Notes: generated by a model from the letters alone, not told the origin. Positions 52,140-61,718 are shown, counted from the stretch's first letter. The stretch is DNA of 64,000 nt from Candidatus Sericytochromatia bacterium S15B-MN24 CBMW_12 (GCA_002083825.1 DAZV01000030.1:119821-183820); one strand, 5' to 3'. Numbers and translations: made by a program.

Positions 52140-54818
52140 ATGCAACTGCAAGCGGGGCCTCCGCAGGCCCCATGGCATCGCCTCACGGCCGATCAGACCA
52201 TGGAGATCCTGGAGGTCGAGCCGGCCCGAGGCTTGAGCCAGGAGGAGGCCCGCCGCCGGCTGAAGGCCTGGGGGAGCAACTCCCTGCCCCAGGCGCCGTC
52301 TCCCTCGCTTTTCGAGCTGGTGCTCCGGCAGGTCAAGAGCTTCATCATCCTCTTGCTTCTGGCGGCTTCGGCGCTCTCGCTGCTGCTCGGAGAGGTGGCG
52401 AACAGTCTCGCCATCCTGGCGGCGCTGGTCTTGAACGCGCTGGTCGGCGTGATCATGGATTATCAGGCCGAGCGCGAGCTCGCTTCGCTGTGCGCGCTGA
52501 GCGCCCCCTCGGCCCGCGTCCGGCGGGACGGAGCCGAGCACGTCCTGCCGGCGACCGAGATCGTTCCCGGGGACGTCGTCCGGATCGAGGCGGGGGATCG
52601 GGTGCCGGCCGATGCCCGCTTGATCACGGGGGAGATTCGCGCCGACGAGGCCCTGCTCACGGGTGAGTCCCTGCCGGCATCGAAGCGAGGCGCTCCGCGC
52701 TCCGAGGAGCGCCTCGCGCTGTCCGAGCGGAGCAACGAACTCTTTGCGGGTTCGCTCGTTCTCCAGGGGGCGGCGACCGCGGTCGTGACGGGAACGGGGC
52801 TGCATTCGGAGATGGGGCGCATCGGCGCCATGCTCGTCGAAACCTCCGCTCCGGCCGTTCCCCTGGTCATTCGCCTGGATGCCCTGGGGCGCTACCTGGT
52901 CGGGATCGTGGCCGCCCTGGCCGGCGTGCTCATGGTGCTGGGGCTCTGGCAAGGACGCCCCTTCTGGCCGCTCTTGCAGGCGAGCATCGCGCTGGCGATC
53001 GCCGCCATCCCCGAAGGCCTCCCCGCCGTCGCCACCCTGGCCCTCGCCGCCGGCTCCCGCCGCCTCATGAGCCGCGGCCTGCGCCTCCGCTTCTTGGGCG
53101 CCCTGGAGGCCCTGGGCGCCGTCACCGCGCTTTGCCTGGACAAGACCGGCACCCTCACCGCCAACGCCATGACCGTCACGCGCGTTCGCCTGCCCGGACA
53201 TGACCTGACCCTCACGGGGACCGGCTGGGAACCCGCCGGAGCGTTCCTGGAGGCGGGCCAACCATGCGATCCGGCCCGGATCCCGGGCCTGCTCGAACTG
53301 CTGAGGACCGTCCAGCTCTGCAACGACGCCACGCTGGAAAACCACGAGATTGGCTGGCACGTGCACGGAGACCCGAGCGAAGGAGCGCTCTTGGTGCTCG
53401 CCGCCAAGGCGGGACTCGAAGATCCCCGCCCTTCCTGCCCCCGAAGCTCGGTCCTGCCGGCTGGGAGCGCCCATCCCTGGATGCTCGTGCGCTGCGACTC
53501 CACCCTCAGCATCAAAGGAGCCCCCGAAGAGGTCCTCGCCCGCTGCACGTTCATCCGAACGGAATCCGGCACCGAAAGCATGGACGCCACCCACCGCGAA
53601 TACTGGCTGAAGGCGAACCAGGAGATGGCCTCCGAGGCGCTGAGGGTCTTCGGCGTCGCCACCAAGCACGAGCGGGACCCCTCGCTCGATCCCCTGGATC
53701 TCGATCCCCTGGATCCCCGGGAAGCGCGCTGGGTCTGGCTGGGGCTGGTGGGAATGATGGACCCGCCCCGTTTTGGAGTGAAGGAGGCGCTGAAAACAGC
53801 CCACAGGGCTGGGATTCGGACGTTGATGATCACGGGGGACCAGCCGACGACAGCGCGGGCGATTGCCAAGCAACTCGACCTTGCCGATGGCCGAGAACCC
53901 CGCGTGGCGATCGGCACCGCGGCTTCCTCCCGGGAGACGGACGTCTACGCCCGGACGGCTCCCGCGGGGAAGTTCCAGCTGGTTCGCGACCTTCAGGGGT
54001 ACGGCGAGATCGTGGTCATGACCGGAGACGGGGTCAACGACGCCCCCGCCCTGCGCGCGGCCGAGGTGGGCGTGGCGATGGGGAAAGGGAGCGACGTCGC
54101 CAAGGACGCCTCAGCCATCATTCTGCTCGATGAGCAGCTCTCCACCCTGCTGGAAGGGATTGCCGAGGGGCGGACGGTCTTCCTCAACATCCAGAAGGCC
54201 GTGGACTTCCTGCTGACCTGCTCCCTGACGACCATGATGGCGGTCTTGTTCATCCTGGCGGCAGGATTTCCCTTGCCGCTCCTGCCCCTCCAGATCCTTT
54301 ACCTGAACCTGCTCACCCATACCTTCCCCGCACTGGGGCTGGCCCTCGAACCGAGGGAGCCGGAAGTCCTGAATCGGCCCCCCTTGCCCCGCCATGCCCG
54401 CTTGATGCCTCCCAGCCGCCTCGCGTCGATCCTCTGGCACGGGGTGATCATCTCGGGGGCGACCCTGGCCGTGGGGGCATGGGGCCTCGCTCACGGCGGG
54501 GAGCCTCACGCGCGAACCCTGATCTTCGCGACCCTCGCGACCGCCCTCATGCTCCACACCTTCAGCGATCGATCTCCCAAGGTCTTCGGCGGCTGGGCCT
54601 GGGGACGCAACCCGATGATCTTCGGCTTCGTCGGCCTGGCCGTCTTGCTTCAGCTCTTGGCCATCTACCTGCCGCCGCTCCGGGACCTGCTCGGGATGAC
54701 CCCGCTCGATGCTCAGGACTGGCTGAACGTCCTGGTGGCGGCCCTCGTCGTGACGGTGGCCGTCGAGCTCAGCAAATGGGCGCTTCCACCGGACGGAAAT
54801 CGCTCGGAGACCGCCTGA
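52140..54818 (+). CDS. P-type (P2-like) cation-transporting ATPase
   Basis: An 892-residue P-type ATPase; the ATG at 52140 has GGAGGA just upstream, giving the normal cation-ATPase N-domain (WHRLTADQTMEILEVEP). The actuator motif LLTGES, the phosphorylation motif CLDKTGTLT, PEGLP in TM4 and MTGDGVNDAPALR are intact, with about ten membrane helices. In TM6 the Ca-pump pattern NLVTDGLP is replaced by NLLTHTFP, so the usual ligand Asp is His and the transported ion cannot be read off; Ca2+ or Mn2+ pumping is not assured. It is monocistronic and divergent from dnaE2. Confidence 0.9.
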   Translation: MQLQAGPPQAPWHRLTADQTMEILEVEPARGLSQEEARRRLKAWGSNSLPQAPSPSLFELVLRQVKSFIILLLLAASALSLLLGEVANSLAILAALVLNALVGVIMDYQAERELASLCALSAPSARVRRDGAEHVLPATEIVPGDVVRIEAGDRVPADARLITGEIRADEALLTGESLPASKRGAPRSEERLALSERSNELFAGSLVLQGAATAVVTGTGLHSEMGRIGAMLVETSAPAVPLVIRLDALGRYLVGIVAALAGVLMVLGLWQGRPFWPLLQASIALAIAAIPEGLPAVATLALAAGSRRLMSRGLRLRFLGALEALGAVTALCLDKTGTLTANAMTVTRVRLPGHDLTLTGTGWEPAGAFLEAGQPCDPARIPGLLELLRTVQLCNDATLENHEIGWHVHGDPSEGALLVLAAKAGLEDPRPSCPRSSVLPAGSAHPWMLVRCDSTLSIKGAPEEVLARCTFIRTESGTESMDATHREYWLKANQEMASEALRVFGVATKHERDPSLDPLDLDPLDPREARWVWLGLVGMMDPPRFGVKEALKTAHRAGIRTLMITGDQPTTARAIAKQLDLADGREPRVAIGTAASSRETDVYARTAPAGKFQLVRDLQGYGEIVVMTGDGVNDAPALRAAEVGVAMGKGSDVAKDASAIILLDEQLSTLLEGIAEGRTVFLNIQKAVDFLLTCSLTTMMAVLFILAAGFPLPLLPLQILYLNLLTHTFPALGLALEPREPEVLNRPPLPRHARLMPPSRLASILWHGVIISGATLAVGAWGLAHGGEPHARTLIFATLATALMLHTFSDRSPKVFGGWAWGRNPMIFGFVGLAVLLQLLAIYLPPLRDLLGMTPLDAQDWLNVLVAALVVTVAVELSKWALPPDGNRSETA

Positions 54819-55021
54819 GTCCAAACCCGAAACGCTCCCCAAAACGCTCCCGGCCTCCAGGGACGGCGGCGATCGCCAAGGGCCTCTCGCCAGCCTTTTC
54901 AGGCCCTTCCAAAAAAGTGATTTCCATCACCTTCTGATTCGCTTCACCAGGCGATTTGCGGCGTCCGGACTGGATTTCGCTCGCTTGACAGGCTGCCTGC
55001 AAGTAAGGTAACCCTAGAGTA

Positions 55022-55852
55022 ATGGCTTACTTGCTAACGAATAAATCGAATAAACGACACCCGCTCTGGCTCGCAATCGGCTTCCTGCTGATCGCCGGAA
55101 TGATCGCCCCCTCTCTGCCGGCTTTTGCAGCCGCGGAGCGCCCCACCCAGACGCAAGCTCACGATCAGCTTTTTCGCTTCATCGAAGGGGTGAGGGGGAA
55201 GACCACGGCCCAGCGCTACACCGCGCTGATCCTGAAATCGGCGAAGACTTACGGCATTCATCCCATGCTGGTCGCCAACCTCATCCTGACCGAAAGCAGC
55301 TTCAACGCCAAGGCCATCAGCCCCATGGGCGCCATCGGCCTGATGCAGGTCATGCCCTTCCACTACACCAAACGCCGGATCCCGGTCTCGAAATGGCACG
55401 ACCCCGCCATCAACATCGACCTGGGTTGCCAGATCTTCTCCTCCTACGCCGCCATGATGCGCAAGCGCTACCCGGGCTTGAATCCCTCCGCCGTCCAGCA
55501 CCGGGCGCTCGTCGCCTACAACATGGGCCCCCGAGCGGTCGTCTCTCGTGGCATCTACCGCTCGCACTACTCCCAGAAGGTCTTTCGGGAGGGCGCGCTG
55601 CTCATTGCCGCTCCGCGGCCCGCTCGTCGGATCCCAGTAGCTCCGCCCGCGCCCAAACCAGAGCCTCTCGACCTCACGCCGATTCCCTGGGAGCAGTTGC
55701 CCCTTTCGAACTCGTCCTTGAGCGTCGAGCCTGGCAAGGAAACTGCCGATAGTCTCCGCATCGGTTATTCCCTGCCCGAGACGGTCTTCCTCCGGCCTTC
55801 CGATGCCTCGGATTTCTCGCTGCACGTCGCCGGCGATGCGGGAACCCCCTAG
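55022..55852 (+). CDS. Lytic transglycosylase (SLT domain)
   Basis: A 276-residue exported protein with a signal peptide or N-terminal anchor (about residues 16-38) and an SLT/goose-lysozyme-like domain (about 70-195): ILTESSFNAKAISPMGAIGLMQVMP with catalytic Glu in TESSF, and RALVAYNMGP. It cleaves peptidoglycan between MurNAc and GlcNAc. The C-terminal 80 residues are Pro-rich and disordered. TTGACA at 54985 may be the -35 element but the -10 is poor. It is convergent with the flavin reductase gene across a strong terminator. Confidence 0.88.
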   Translation: MAYLLTNKSNKRHPLWLAIGFLLIAGMIAPSLPAFAAAERPTQTQAHDQLFRFIEGVRGKTTAQRYTALILKSAKTYGIHPMLVANLILTESSFNAKAISPMGAIGLMQVMPFHYTKRRIPVSKWHDPAINIDLGCQIFSSYAAMMRKRYPGLNPSAVQHRALVAYNMGPRAVVSRGIYRSHYSQKVFREGALLIAAPRPARRIPVAPPAPKPEPLDLTPIPWEQLPLSNSSLSVEPGKETADSLRIGYSLPETVFLRPSDASDFSLHVAGDAGTP

Positions 55853-55881
55853 CGGCGTTCCCTGATCCTTTTCCTGCACTG

Positions 55882-55920
55882 ATCAAGAGGCGAGCCCCGG
55901 TCCGGGGTTCGCCTCTTGAT
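55882..55920. terminator. Bidirectional terminator
   Basis: A 19-bp stem ATCAAGAGGCGAGCCCCGG with a one-base centre and one G:T pair separates the convergent transglycosylase and flavin reductase genes. Confidence 0.75.
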
Positions 55921-55942
55921 CTTCGACACGGATTGGTTTCGA

Positions 55943-56437
55943 CTAGAAGGTCTTGTAGCCCCCGTGGTAGAGCAGGGGGGCGGTGTCCGCGATGAATCTC
56001 AACCCCACGACCTCTCCGATGAACAGCGTATGGTCACCGCCGTCGTACTCGGCCCAGAGGCGGCAGGCGACGTTGGCGAGTCCTCCCGAGAGCAAGGGAA
56101 TCTCTTCGTGCCAGTCGTAGGCCAGCGTGGCCGCGACTTCCGGGGTTCGCTTTCCCGCGAAGTAGTTGGACACGTCGATCTGATCCGCCGAGAGCACCGT
56201 GACGCCGAAATGCCTCGCTTCGTGGAGCGACGTGTGCATGCTCAGGTTCTTGCCGACGGAGATCAGGACGAGCGGGGGGGTCAGCGAGATCGACGTGAAC
56301 GAATTGGCGGTCATGCCGACGATTTCCGACCCCTTGGTGGTCGTCACCACGGTGACTCCGGTGCAAAAAGTCCCCATGGCCTTGCGGAACTCGGTGGTAT
56401 CGAACTGCGTCGAGAGGGTCGTCTCAGGAGCGGGCAT
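55943..56437 (-). CDS. Flavin reductase family protein
   Basis: A 164-residue FMN-binding split-barrel protein of the DIM6/NTAB flavin reductase family. FRKAMGTFCTGVTVVTT, GMTANSFTSISLTPPLVLISV and the C-terminal GGDHTLFIGEV block are typical. Such proteins reduce free FMN with NAD(P)H for a partner monooxygenase, or act alone as small oxidoreductases. The ATG at 56437 follows AAGGGA; the earlier track start adds 12 unsupported residues. No monooxygenase gene is adjacent. Confidence 0.9.
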   Translation of the reverse strand: MPAPETTLSTQFDTTEFRKAMGTFCTGVTVVTTTKGSEIVGMTANSFTSISLTPPLVLISVGKNLSMHTSLHEARHFGVTVLSADQIDVSNYFAGKRTPEVAATLAYDWHEEIPLLSGGLANVACRLWAEYDGGDHTLFIGEVVGLRFIADTAPLLYHGGYKTF

Positions 56438-56972
56438 GGCAAATTTCCCTTCTATCCAATGATATGCCAACAATTATAAGGGAAGTGGCGAACTCCGGCT
56501 GGCCTGGGACGGGGGATTCGCGGCATGACCGCCACCGGGAACCGTCGAAGGACCGGGCGTCGAGGCGCCATGCTCGGCCACCGGAAGGCGCGGTTCGGCA
56601 ACTTCGGGCCGCGGGCCGCCTCGATGTCCAAAATAGTTCGGACATGGTTCACAACTGGGCGCAAAACGCCTAACGGTGCGGCGGGGAAGCTCCTGGGGGC
56701 CATGGGCTTTCGCCCGAGACGCTCGATGGGTGAGGCGAGGCCCGAAGTCCGCTCTCGCGGCGGTTGAGAAGCTAACAGGCGGTGGTTTGACGAGCCGATT
56801 TAAGGAGGTAGAATTGCCATTGTTACCCAGCTTCAAAAACTTTTATCAAGCAACGCGGGCCACCGGATGAAAAAAAGTCCGGATGGCAGAAGCCCGCTCG
56901 AGTCCCCTCAACCCTGGCGCAGATCCGAACGTAGCACTGAAAGTCGACTCTACTATGCAGAAAGAGGTTGCT
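56438..56972. other. Gene-free stretch of about 530 bp
   Basis: Several short Arg-rich track ORFs (for example 56464-56673 and 56525-56767) overlap each other in different frames and lack both a Shine-Dalgarno and recognisable composition, so none is called. The stretch contains no hairpin with T-run, tRNA or repeat that I could identify. AAGGAGG at about 56804 precedes no ORF of useful length. Confidence 0.5.
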
Positions 56973-57278
56973 ATGACGACGGCGATTACGCGTCCCCCCG
57001 CAAGCGGCGGTCTCCGCGGTGTCAGCACGCCCTTCGAGATGCTCTCCCTGCTCGATGACTTCGATAGCGCCTTCGAGTACCTTCTCAACGCAAAACTGGT
57101 CCTGAGCAGGTTTCGGCCCTCGTCGTCCCAAATGGCGGCTCTGATAATCGAGCAGCGCCAGACCGATTTGTCGCTCGAGCACCTGGCGGTAAAGCACAAG
57201 CTCTGCAGCTTCGAGCAAGGTCTCGACGTGATCAAGACCCGGCGGCGCATCCTGGAGCTGATCCCCCGCCCTTGTTGA
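56973..57278 (+). CDS. Small protein of unknown function
   Basis: A 101-residue protein. AAAGAGG five nt upstream favours the ATG at 56973 over the track start at 56883. The N-terminus (MTTAITRPPASGG) looks disordered; the rest is helical (FEMLSLLDDFDSAFEYLLNAKLVLSRF, AALIIEQRQTDLSLEHLAVKHKLCSFEQGLDVIKTRRRILELI). No signal peptide or known motif was recognised. It may be a helical-bundle adaptor or regulator. It converges with the AlkZ-like gene. Confidence 0.6.
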   Translation: MTTAITRPPASGGLRGVSTPFEMLSLLDDFDSAFEYLLNAKLVLSRFRPSSSQMAALIIEQRQTDLSLEHLAVKHKLCSFEQGLDVIKTRRRILELIPRPC

Positions 57279-57340
57279 GCGTTCTTGCCTGCTGATGAGC
57301 GACCGTCGTTCTCGCCGGCCGCATGGCCTCCGGGCAAGAG

Positions 57341-58447
57341 TCACGCCGCCGGCGACTCGATCTTCAGGTCGAAGGTCTGAGCGTCTTCCTCGCAGAACTG
57401 CAATGCTCGGAGGCCTTCATCGGCGAGGGCCTCACGGATCGGAGCCGCCAGGGCTTCGAACGGCTCGAGGATGAGCGTCGCTGCTTTTCCCTTCCTCTCG
57501 ATTTTCCATGTTCCCGCGACGAGGCCATCGACCAGGAAGGTGGCCAGGACCTTCAGGTTGCGGGTGACAATCCGGGGGCGGTATTCGTCGGCGATGAGGC
57601 GGCTGCGATCGGCGTGGGCGAGGACCAGGTTGTCGTACTCCGGCAGGAACCGGACGGGGGCGGCGGTTTCCTCGGAGGGGCGGGGTGCGTCGGGGAGATC
57701 GAAGAGTTCGCGTCCGTTCGTGTCGCGGAAGGTCACGAGTTCGCGCCTCAAGGCTTCGAATGCGGCTTTGAGGCCTTTGAGTCCCGACCACGTCTGCGCG
57801 TCGGCTATCGTAGCGGGCCCAAAGGCCACGAGGTAGCCGCGGACTAGCTCCTCCACCCGCTCCGGCCCGTTAATGGGCTCTCCCAGCCAGGTTCGCGCGA
57901 CGGCAAAGTCGGAATCGGCGGGGTATCCCCAGGGCGAGTCGTTTGGGACCATCACGAGCGGCATGTGGGTTCTCACGGCGAAGCCCATGGCGCGTTCGTC
58001 GCCGTCGGGGAAGCGCTCCATGAGGTGGGCGCGGAGGGCGGTGAACGTTCGGGGACTGGCGTCGAAGAATTCGCGGGCGGTCTCGACCAGGGCGGGAACG
58101 TCGAGCGTGTCGGCGCGTTGCCGGAGCACGGAGGTCATGGCTCCGGTCAGCATCGGCTGGAGGGTGGGGCGAAGTCTCACGTAGTCGGCGGCGGTCATGA
58201 GGTGGAGGGTCCCGCGCATCGCGGTGGCTCGCACGGCTTGGCGGCGCTGGAGAAGGTCTCGGAGTTCTTCCCGGCGAAACGAGGCGAGGCGGGTCCAGAG
58301 TCCGAGGTAGGGGGGCTTGGCGACTTGAGCCTGAAGGCCGGCAAGTCGCGTGAGGGCGTCGAGGGCCGTGGTTTCTTCCCGTTGGAGCAGCATCTGGCGT
58401 GCGAGGGTCGCGCGATTGAGGGCCAGGCGTGAGAGGACTTGAGGCAT
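57341..58447 (-). CDS. Winged-helix protein of the AlkZ/YcaQ (HTH_42) family
   Basis: A 368-residue protein. The N-terminal pattern LNRATLARQMLLQRE...LTRLAGLQAQVAKPPYLGLWTRL and RATAMRGTLHLMTAADY are typical of the HTH_42/AlkZ family. LQAQ provides the QxQ motif used by AlkZ-type DNA glycosylases, which unhook interstrand crosslinks and excise bulky adducts; AlkZ genes are frequent in genotoxin self-resistance loci. Whether this member is an active glycosylase is not shown. It sits at the start of an accessory region with Fic, an IS and an OLD nuclease, on the same strand as fic (52-bp gap). Confidence 0.78.
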   Translation of the reverse strand: MPQVLSRLALNRATLARQMLLQREETTALDALTRLAGLQAQVAKPPYLGLWTRLASFRREELRDLLQRRQAVRATAMRGTLHLMTAADYVRLRPTLQPMLTGAMTSVLRQRADTLDVPALVETAREFFDASPRTFTALRAHLMERFPDGDERAMGFAVRTHMPLVMVPNDSPWGYPADSDFAVARTWLGEPINGPERVEELVRGYLVAFGPATIADAQTWSGLKGLKAAFEALRRELVTFRDTNGRELFDLPDAPRPSEETAAPVRFLPEYDNLVLAHADRSRLIADEYRPRIVTRNLKVLATFLVDGLVAGTWKIERKGKAATLILEPFEALAAPIREALADEGLRALQFCEEDAQTFDLKIESPAA

Positions 58448-58499
58448 CTGAACTCCTTGCGGGAAAAAGCTTGCTCCATCGGATGATTCTTATTCCCGC

Positions 58500-60035
58500 C
58501 TAGAACCCCTCGAACGCCTCGTTTACGACCGTCTCAAGCGCTCTGACTTCCTGGTTCGTCAGGGCTGAAAATTCTTTTTGGCGTCGGCGATTCGGGAACA
58601 CGCCGTTGTTCTGGCGAATGAGCATCAGGACGTCCTCGGCGACGCGATCCGGCATTTCCACGAGGTTCATGATTCGGCGCAGGGCTTCGTCGTGGCGCCG
58701 CAAGCGATCGATCTCGTGGGGCAGGTCGTGATCGACCGTTCGCTGGACGCAGGAGTAGAGGAACTCGGCATTTTCGGTGGCGTCGAAGTAGCGATAGAGG
58801 TCGGCGGTATCGTTCAAGACATCGACGTTGCCGCGCTCCGTCGATCGCCATTCGATGTACGGCATCAACGGGCTCGAATGCGCCTGAAGGGTTCTGCGGA
58901 AGTCATCGATGCGATCCAGCATCACCGAGGAGACGGGAAACACCACGCCTGGCGGTGAGAACTGCTGCTCGGCCAAGACATGGTGGATGAGGTAACGCTG
59001 CAGTCTGCCGTTTCCGTCTTCGAAGGGATGGATGTAGACGAAGCTGAAGGCCGTCGCGGCTGCTTGTAGCACGGGGTCCAGGTTGCCGGCGCTCATGGTG
59101 GCGTTGGTTGCGAGAAGTCCTGCCATGAGTTCCTCGAGGTCCTCAGGACACGCGCCGATGAACTCAGGCAAGGGATCGCCGTCAGCGGCGCGTTCGCCTA
59201 AGAAGACGCCCTCTTGCCGTAACCCGGCTTGGATGAAACGGTTATCCTCGATGAGGATTCCGTGGAGTCGCTCAAGCTCTTCCTGTGTGAGCGGGAATTT
59301 GCCGGCTTGGAGGACTGCCCGCCCCCAACGCTCCAGGCGATTTCGCGTTGGGCGTTCACCTTCAATCTGAAAGCTGGCCTTACTTTCGGCCAAGAGGAGG
59401 AAGCTTGCAGCCCGTGCAATCAGTTGCTTGCTAACGCTTCCGACCATCTCTTGGGCTTTGGCTTCCAAGTTTTGGGCAACAAGGGTTTCCAGGTTCGTCG
59501 TGCGTCTGATGATGGGGCAGAAGTTGGGGGTTCCCAGGAGGTTGTTCCTGACGCGGTGTCGACGGGAAAGCGTGCCTGGCAGGGTGTAGTAGTGCCTCGA
59601 GTCCAGGACCTCGACGGCCGTGATTCGAGGGGCATCAGGGAGGTCCAGCTGCCGACCGGTCAGAAACTCGTAAAGAAACCAAGCTCGCCTATTGGTCGTT
59701 CCGGTTGGGGCGGCTCGGACGTATTCCGTGAGCACGTCTTCAGGCAGCGCGAGCAAGATCCGCTTGAGAACCAGCAAGTCGAGGTTTTCGTGGCGAAGTG
59801 CGAAGGTCAAGTGGTCTGCAGCCGTCTCCCCGGGCTCATAGCGCATGTCGTAGATTGCCCAGGAAGCGTCTATTTTGACGTTTCCTCGGATATGGTGCTC
59901 AGAGATGACGGCGGGGCGCCGAATTGGAGCCGAGACATCGAGGGAATGAACCAGCGCTGCCATGCCGACAAGGGAGCTATCGGCTGGAAGAAGGCGATCG
60001 CCAAAGATGCGAGGCTTGCGGTGTTCGAGCTTCAT
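58500..60035 (-). CDS. Fic family protein (class II)
   Basis: A 511-residue protein with the complete Fic motif HPFEDGNGR (336-344) followed by LQR, so it should transfer AMP (or another nucleotide part) to a target hydroxyl. The inhibitory helix motif SFQIEG (221-226; S/T-x3-E-G) precedes the Fic core, making it a class II, self-inhibited enzyme. The first about 180 residues resemble no domain I know; the C-terminal about 90 residues look like a winged-helix region. No separate antitoxin gene is adjacent. Phased TCGAAAA repeats lie just upstream. It may be a stress or phage-response toxin. Confidence 0.9.
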   Translation of the reverse strand: MKLEHRKPRIFGDRLLPADSSLVGMAALVHSLDVSAPIRRPAVISEHHIRGNVKIDASWAIYDMRYEPGETAADHLTFALRHENLDLLVLKRILLALPEDVLTEYVRAAPTGTTNRRAWFLYEFLTGRQLDLPDAPRITAVEVLDSRHYYTLPGTLSRRHRVRNNLLGTPNFCPIIRRTTNLETLVAQNLEAKAQEMVGSVSKQLIARAASFLLLAESKASFQIEGERPTRNRLERWGRAVLQAGKFPLTQEELERLHGILIEDNRFIQAGLRQEGVFLGERAADGDPLPEFIGACPEDLEELMAGLLATNATMSAGNLDPVLQAAATAFSFVYIHPFEDGNGRLQRYLIHHVLAEQQFSPPGVVFPVSSVMLDRIDDFRRTLQAHSSPLMPYIEWRSTERGNVDVLNDTADLYRYFDATENAEFLYSCVQRTVDHDLPHEIDRLRRHDEALRRIMNLVEMPDRVAEDVLMLIRQNNGVFPNRRRQKEFSALTNQEVRALETVVNEAFEGF

Positions 60036-60109
60036 GTCGAAAAATCCTCATGGTGGTCGAAAAACATTGTATTGCACCTAGCAATGTCGAAAATGCTTCA
60101 CGACGAAAA
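60036..60109. promoter_or_regulatory. Phased GTCGAAAA direct repeats upstream of fic
   Basis: GTCGAAAA occurs at 60036, 60056 and 60086 (steps of 20 and 30 bp, near whole helical turns), with a variant GACGAAAA at 60102. The repeats cover the fic leader and promoter region and could be regulator-binding sites, or the start of an IS-flanking repeat. Confidence 0.45.
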
Positions 60110-60131
60110 TCAGAGTTTCTTCGAAACTTGC

Positions 60132-61690
60132 CGATGAACATGGAATCGCTGAGATCGACAAAGGGCCGAACTCCCGGTAGGTTGGATGTGTCACCAAACC
60201 AGCCACACCCTGGAGATCAGCCCGATGCCGAAGCCCATGATCGCACGTCTGCACGTTGACATCAAGATGCTCGACGCCGACTTTCGCTCCTACCCTTGCC
60301 CGCGTTGCGGCACCGAGTCGCCGCGCCACGACGGGGCCGTGCGCCATGCGATCGACATCGGACTCGACCGTCCCGTCGTCCTGCAAATCAAGGTCGGCGT
60401 CTATAAGTGCCCCCGCTGCCGCAAGAGGCCGTCGTTTCGAACCCCGCTGCCTTTCCTGGGGGCGCGTCGTACCTACGTCGAACGTTGTCGCCAGAAGCTC
60501 GTCGAATCCGTCGACCAGGACAAGATGCCTATCTGCCTTGCCGTGCGGCGGCTCGACCGTGACTTTCACGTAACGCCCGCTCGGTCGACCGGATGGGAGT
60601 GGTATCGCGAGGCCACCCCCGCCGATGCAACGGTCGCCGAGTCCCAGCACTTGGTCGCCATGAACTTCTCTGGCGTGCTCTGCGTGGACGAGGTCTATGA
60701 TGGCCTGAATGCCATCCTCTGCGCTCGAGACCCGCTCACCGGACGCACTCTGGCCTACGAGTTGGGAGAGAGGATGAATCAGGAGGTCGTCACCGCCTTC
60801 TTCAAGCGGCTCCACGCGCTCGGTATCCAGCCCGAGGAAGCGATCACCGATGGCTCGAACCTCTATCCCAAGTCCCTCAAGGCCGTGTGGCCGGCTGTCC
60901 GGCACCAGCTCTGCCGGTTCCACTGGACCAAGGACATCGTCCAGGCGGTGGTCGAGGGAATCCGGGACTATCGCCAGAGCCTGCCGAAGCCCGAAAAGAA
61001 GAACAAGCGTGGTCGACCGAGTGCCGATGAGGTGACCGCCCAACGAGAGACCGAGAGGAGGCAGTCGGTGCGAGACGAGGTCCGCAAATGACGCTTTCTG
61101 GTCGTGGGCCGGAAAGAGAAGCTGAACGAGCAGCAGCAGGAACGACTGGCGGTGCTCATGAAGCCTCATCCCGAGCTGGCCGTTGCCAGACGCTTCATGG
61201 ACGAGTTCTACGGCTTGTTCAACGGGAAGCCCCGCCCCAGCACGGCTAAGAGTCGCTGGCAGCTGATGATAGCCAGGCCGGAGTACGCGGCGTCGCCGAT
61301 CTTGAAGAGAGCCCTCAAGATCCTCAAGGACGAGGTGAAGTTCAACAAGGTCTCGCTCTACTTGAACTTTCGGAACCTCGACTCGACCTCCAACGAAGTG
61401 GAGCGGGACAACCGTGGCTTCAGGAAGCGGCAGAAGACGCACTACCGATTCCGGGACAAGGCGAGTCTCGAGGCCCTGCTCAAGCGAGGGCTGGTAGAGG
61501 CGGGGGCACCTACGAAGCGGGAACGATTGACGCGACGATTCGGCAACCCGAACTGGATCAAGGCGCAAGCAGCATGAGGAGCGGATGATGCGGCTGCCAG
61601 CCGATCCTGGCGTGAACACCGAAACAAGGGGCACCGATTTGCTCAGTGCCCTGGCGAAGCGTTTTCTAGCCAGCGCGCCCATGTTCATCG
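60132..61690 (+). mobile_element. Insertion sequence (ISL3-like), about 1.56 kb
   Basis: Bounded by a perfect 12-bp inverted repeat CGATGAACATGG (60132-60143) / CCATGTTCATCG (61679-61690), with further partial matches inward (CGCTG). It contains one transposase frame. No target-site duplication was seen next to these ends, so exact borders are provisional. Size and a Cys-rich N-terminal transposase fit the ISL3 family, but the family call is tentative. Confidence 0.65.
60225..61577 (+). pseudogene. Transposase interrupted by an in-frame UGA
   Basis: Two track ORFs (60186-61091 and 61104-61577) are in the same frame and are separated only by one TGA at 61089-61091 (CGC AAA TGA CGC TTT). Joined, they give about 450 residues: an N-terminal zinc ribbon (CPRCGTESPRHDG ... 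CPRC), a DDE-type catalytic core (CVDEVYDG with the first Asp, AITDGSNLYPKSLKAVWP with the second, HQLCRFHWTKD) and a C-terminal part with a late Glu (NEVERDNRGFRKRQKTHYR). A start at 60225 (MPKPMIARLH) or 60186 is possible. A single nonsense substitution is the simplest reading; read-through cannot be excluded. Confidence 0.78.
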
Positions 61691-61718
61691 ATCAGTGTCG
61701 AGGATTCCGCCATTTTCT

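Noticed and set aside
49970-53873. Long ORFs 49970-51460 (+) and 51948-53873 (-)
   Set aside because: Shadows of dnaE2 and the P-type ATPase.
56452-56870. Several short Arg-rich ORFs before the small gene at 56973
   Set aside because: Mutually overlapping in different frames, no Shine-Dalgarno, no conserved-looking pattern.
61089-61091. UGA in the transposase as selenocysteine or reassigned codon
   Set aside because: No SECIS-like hairpin was recognised and other genes in the window use TGA as a normal stop.
60078-61688. 536-residue minus-strand ORF across the insertion sequence
   Set aside because: Antisense to the transposase, whose zinc-ribbon and DDE motifs are clear on the plus strand.
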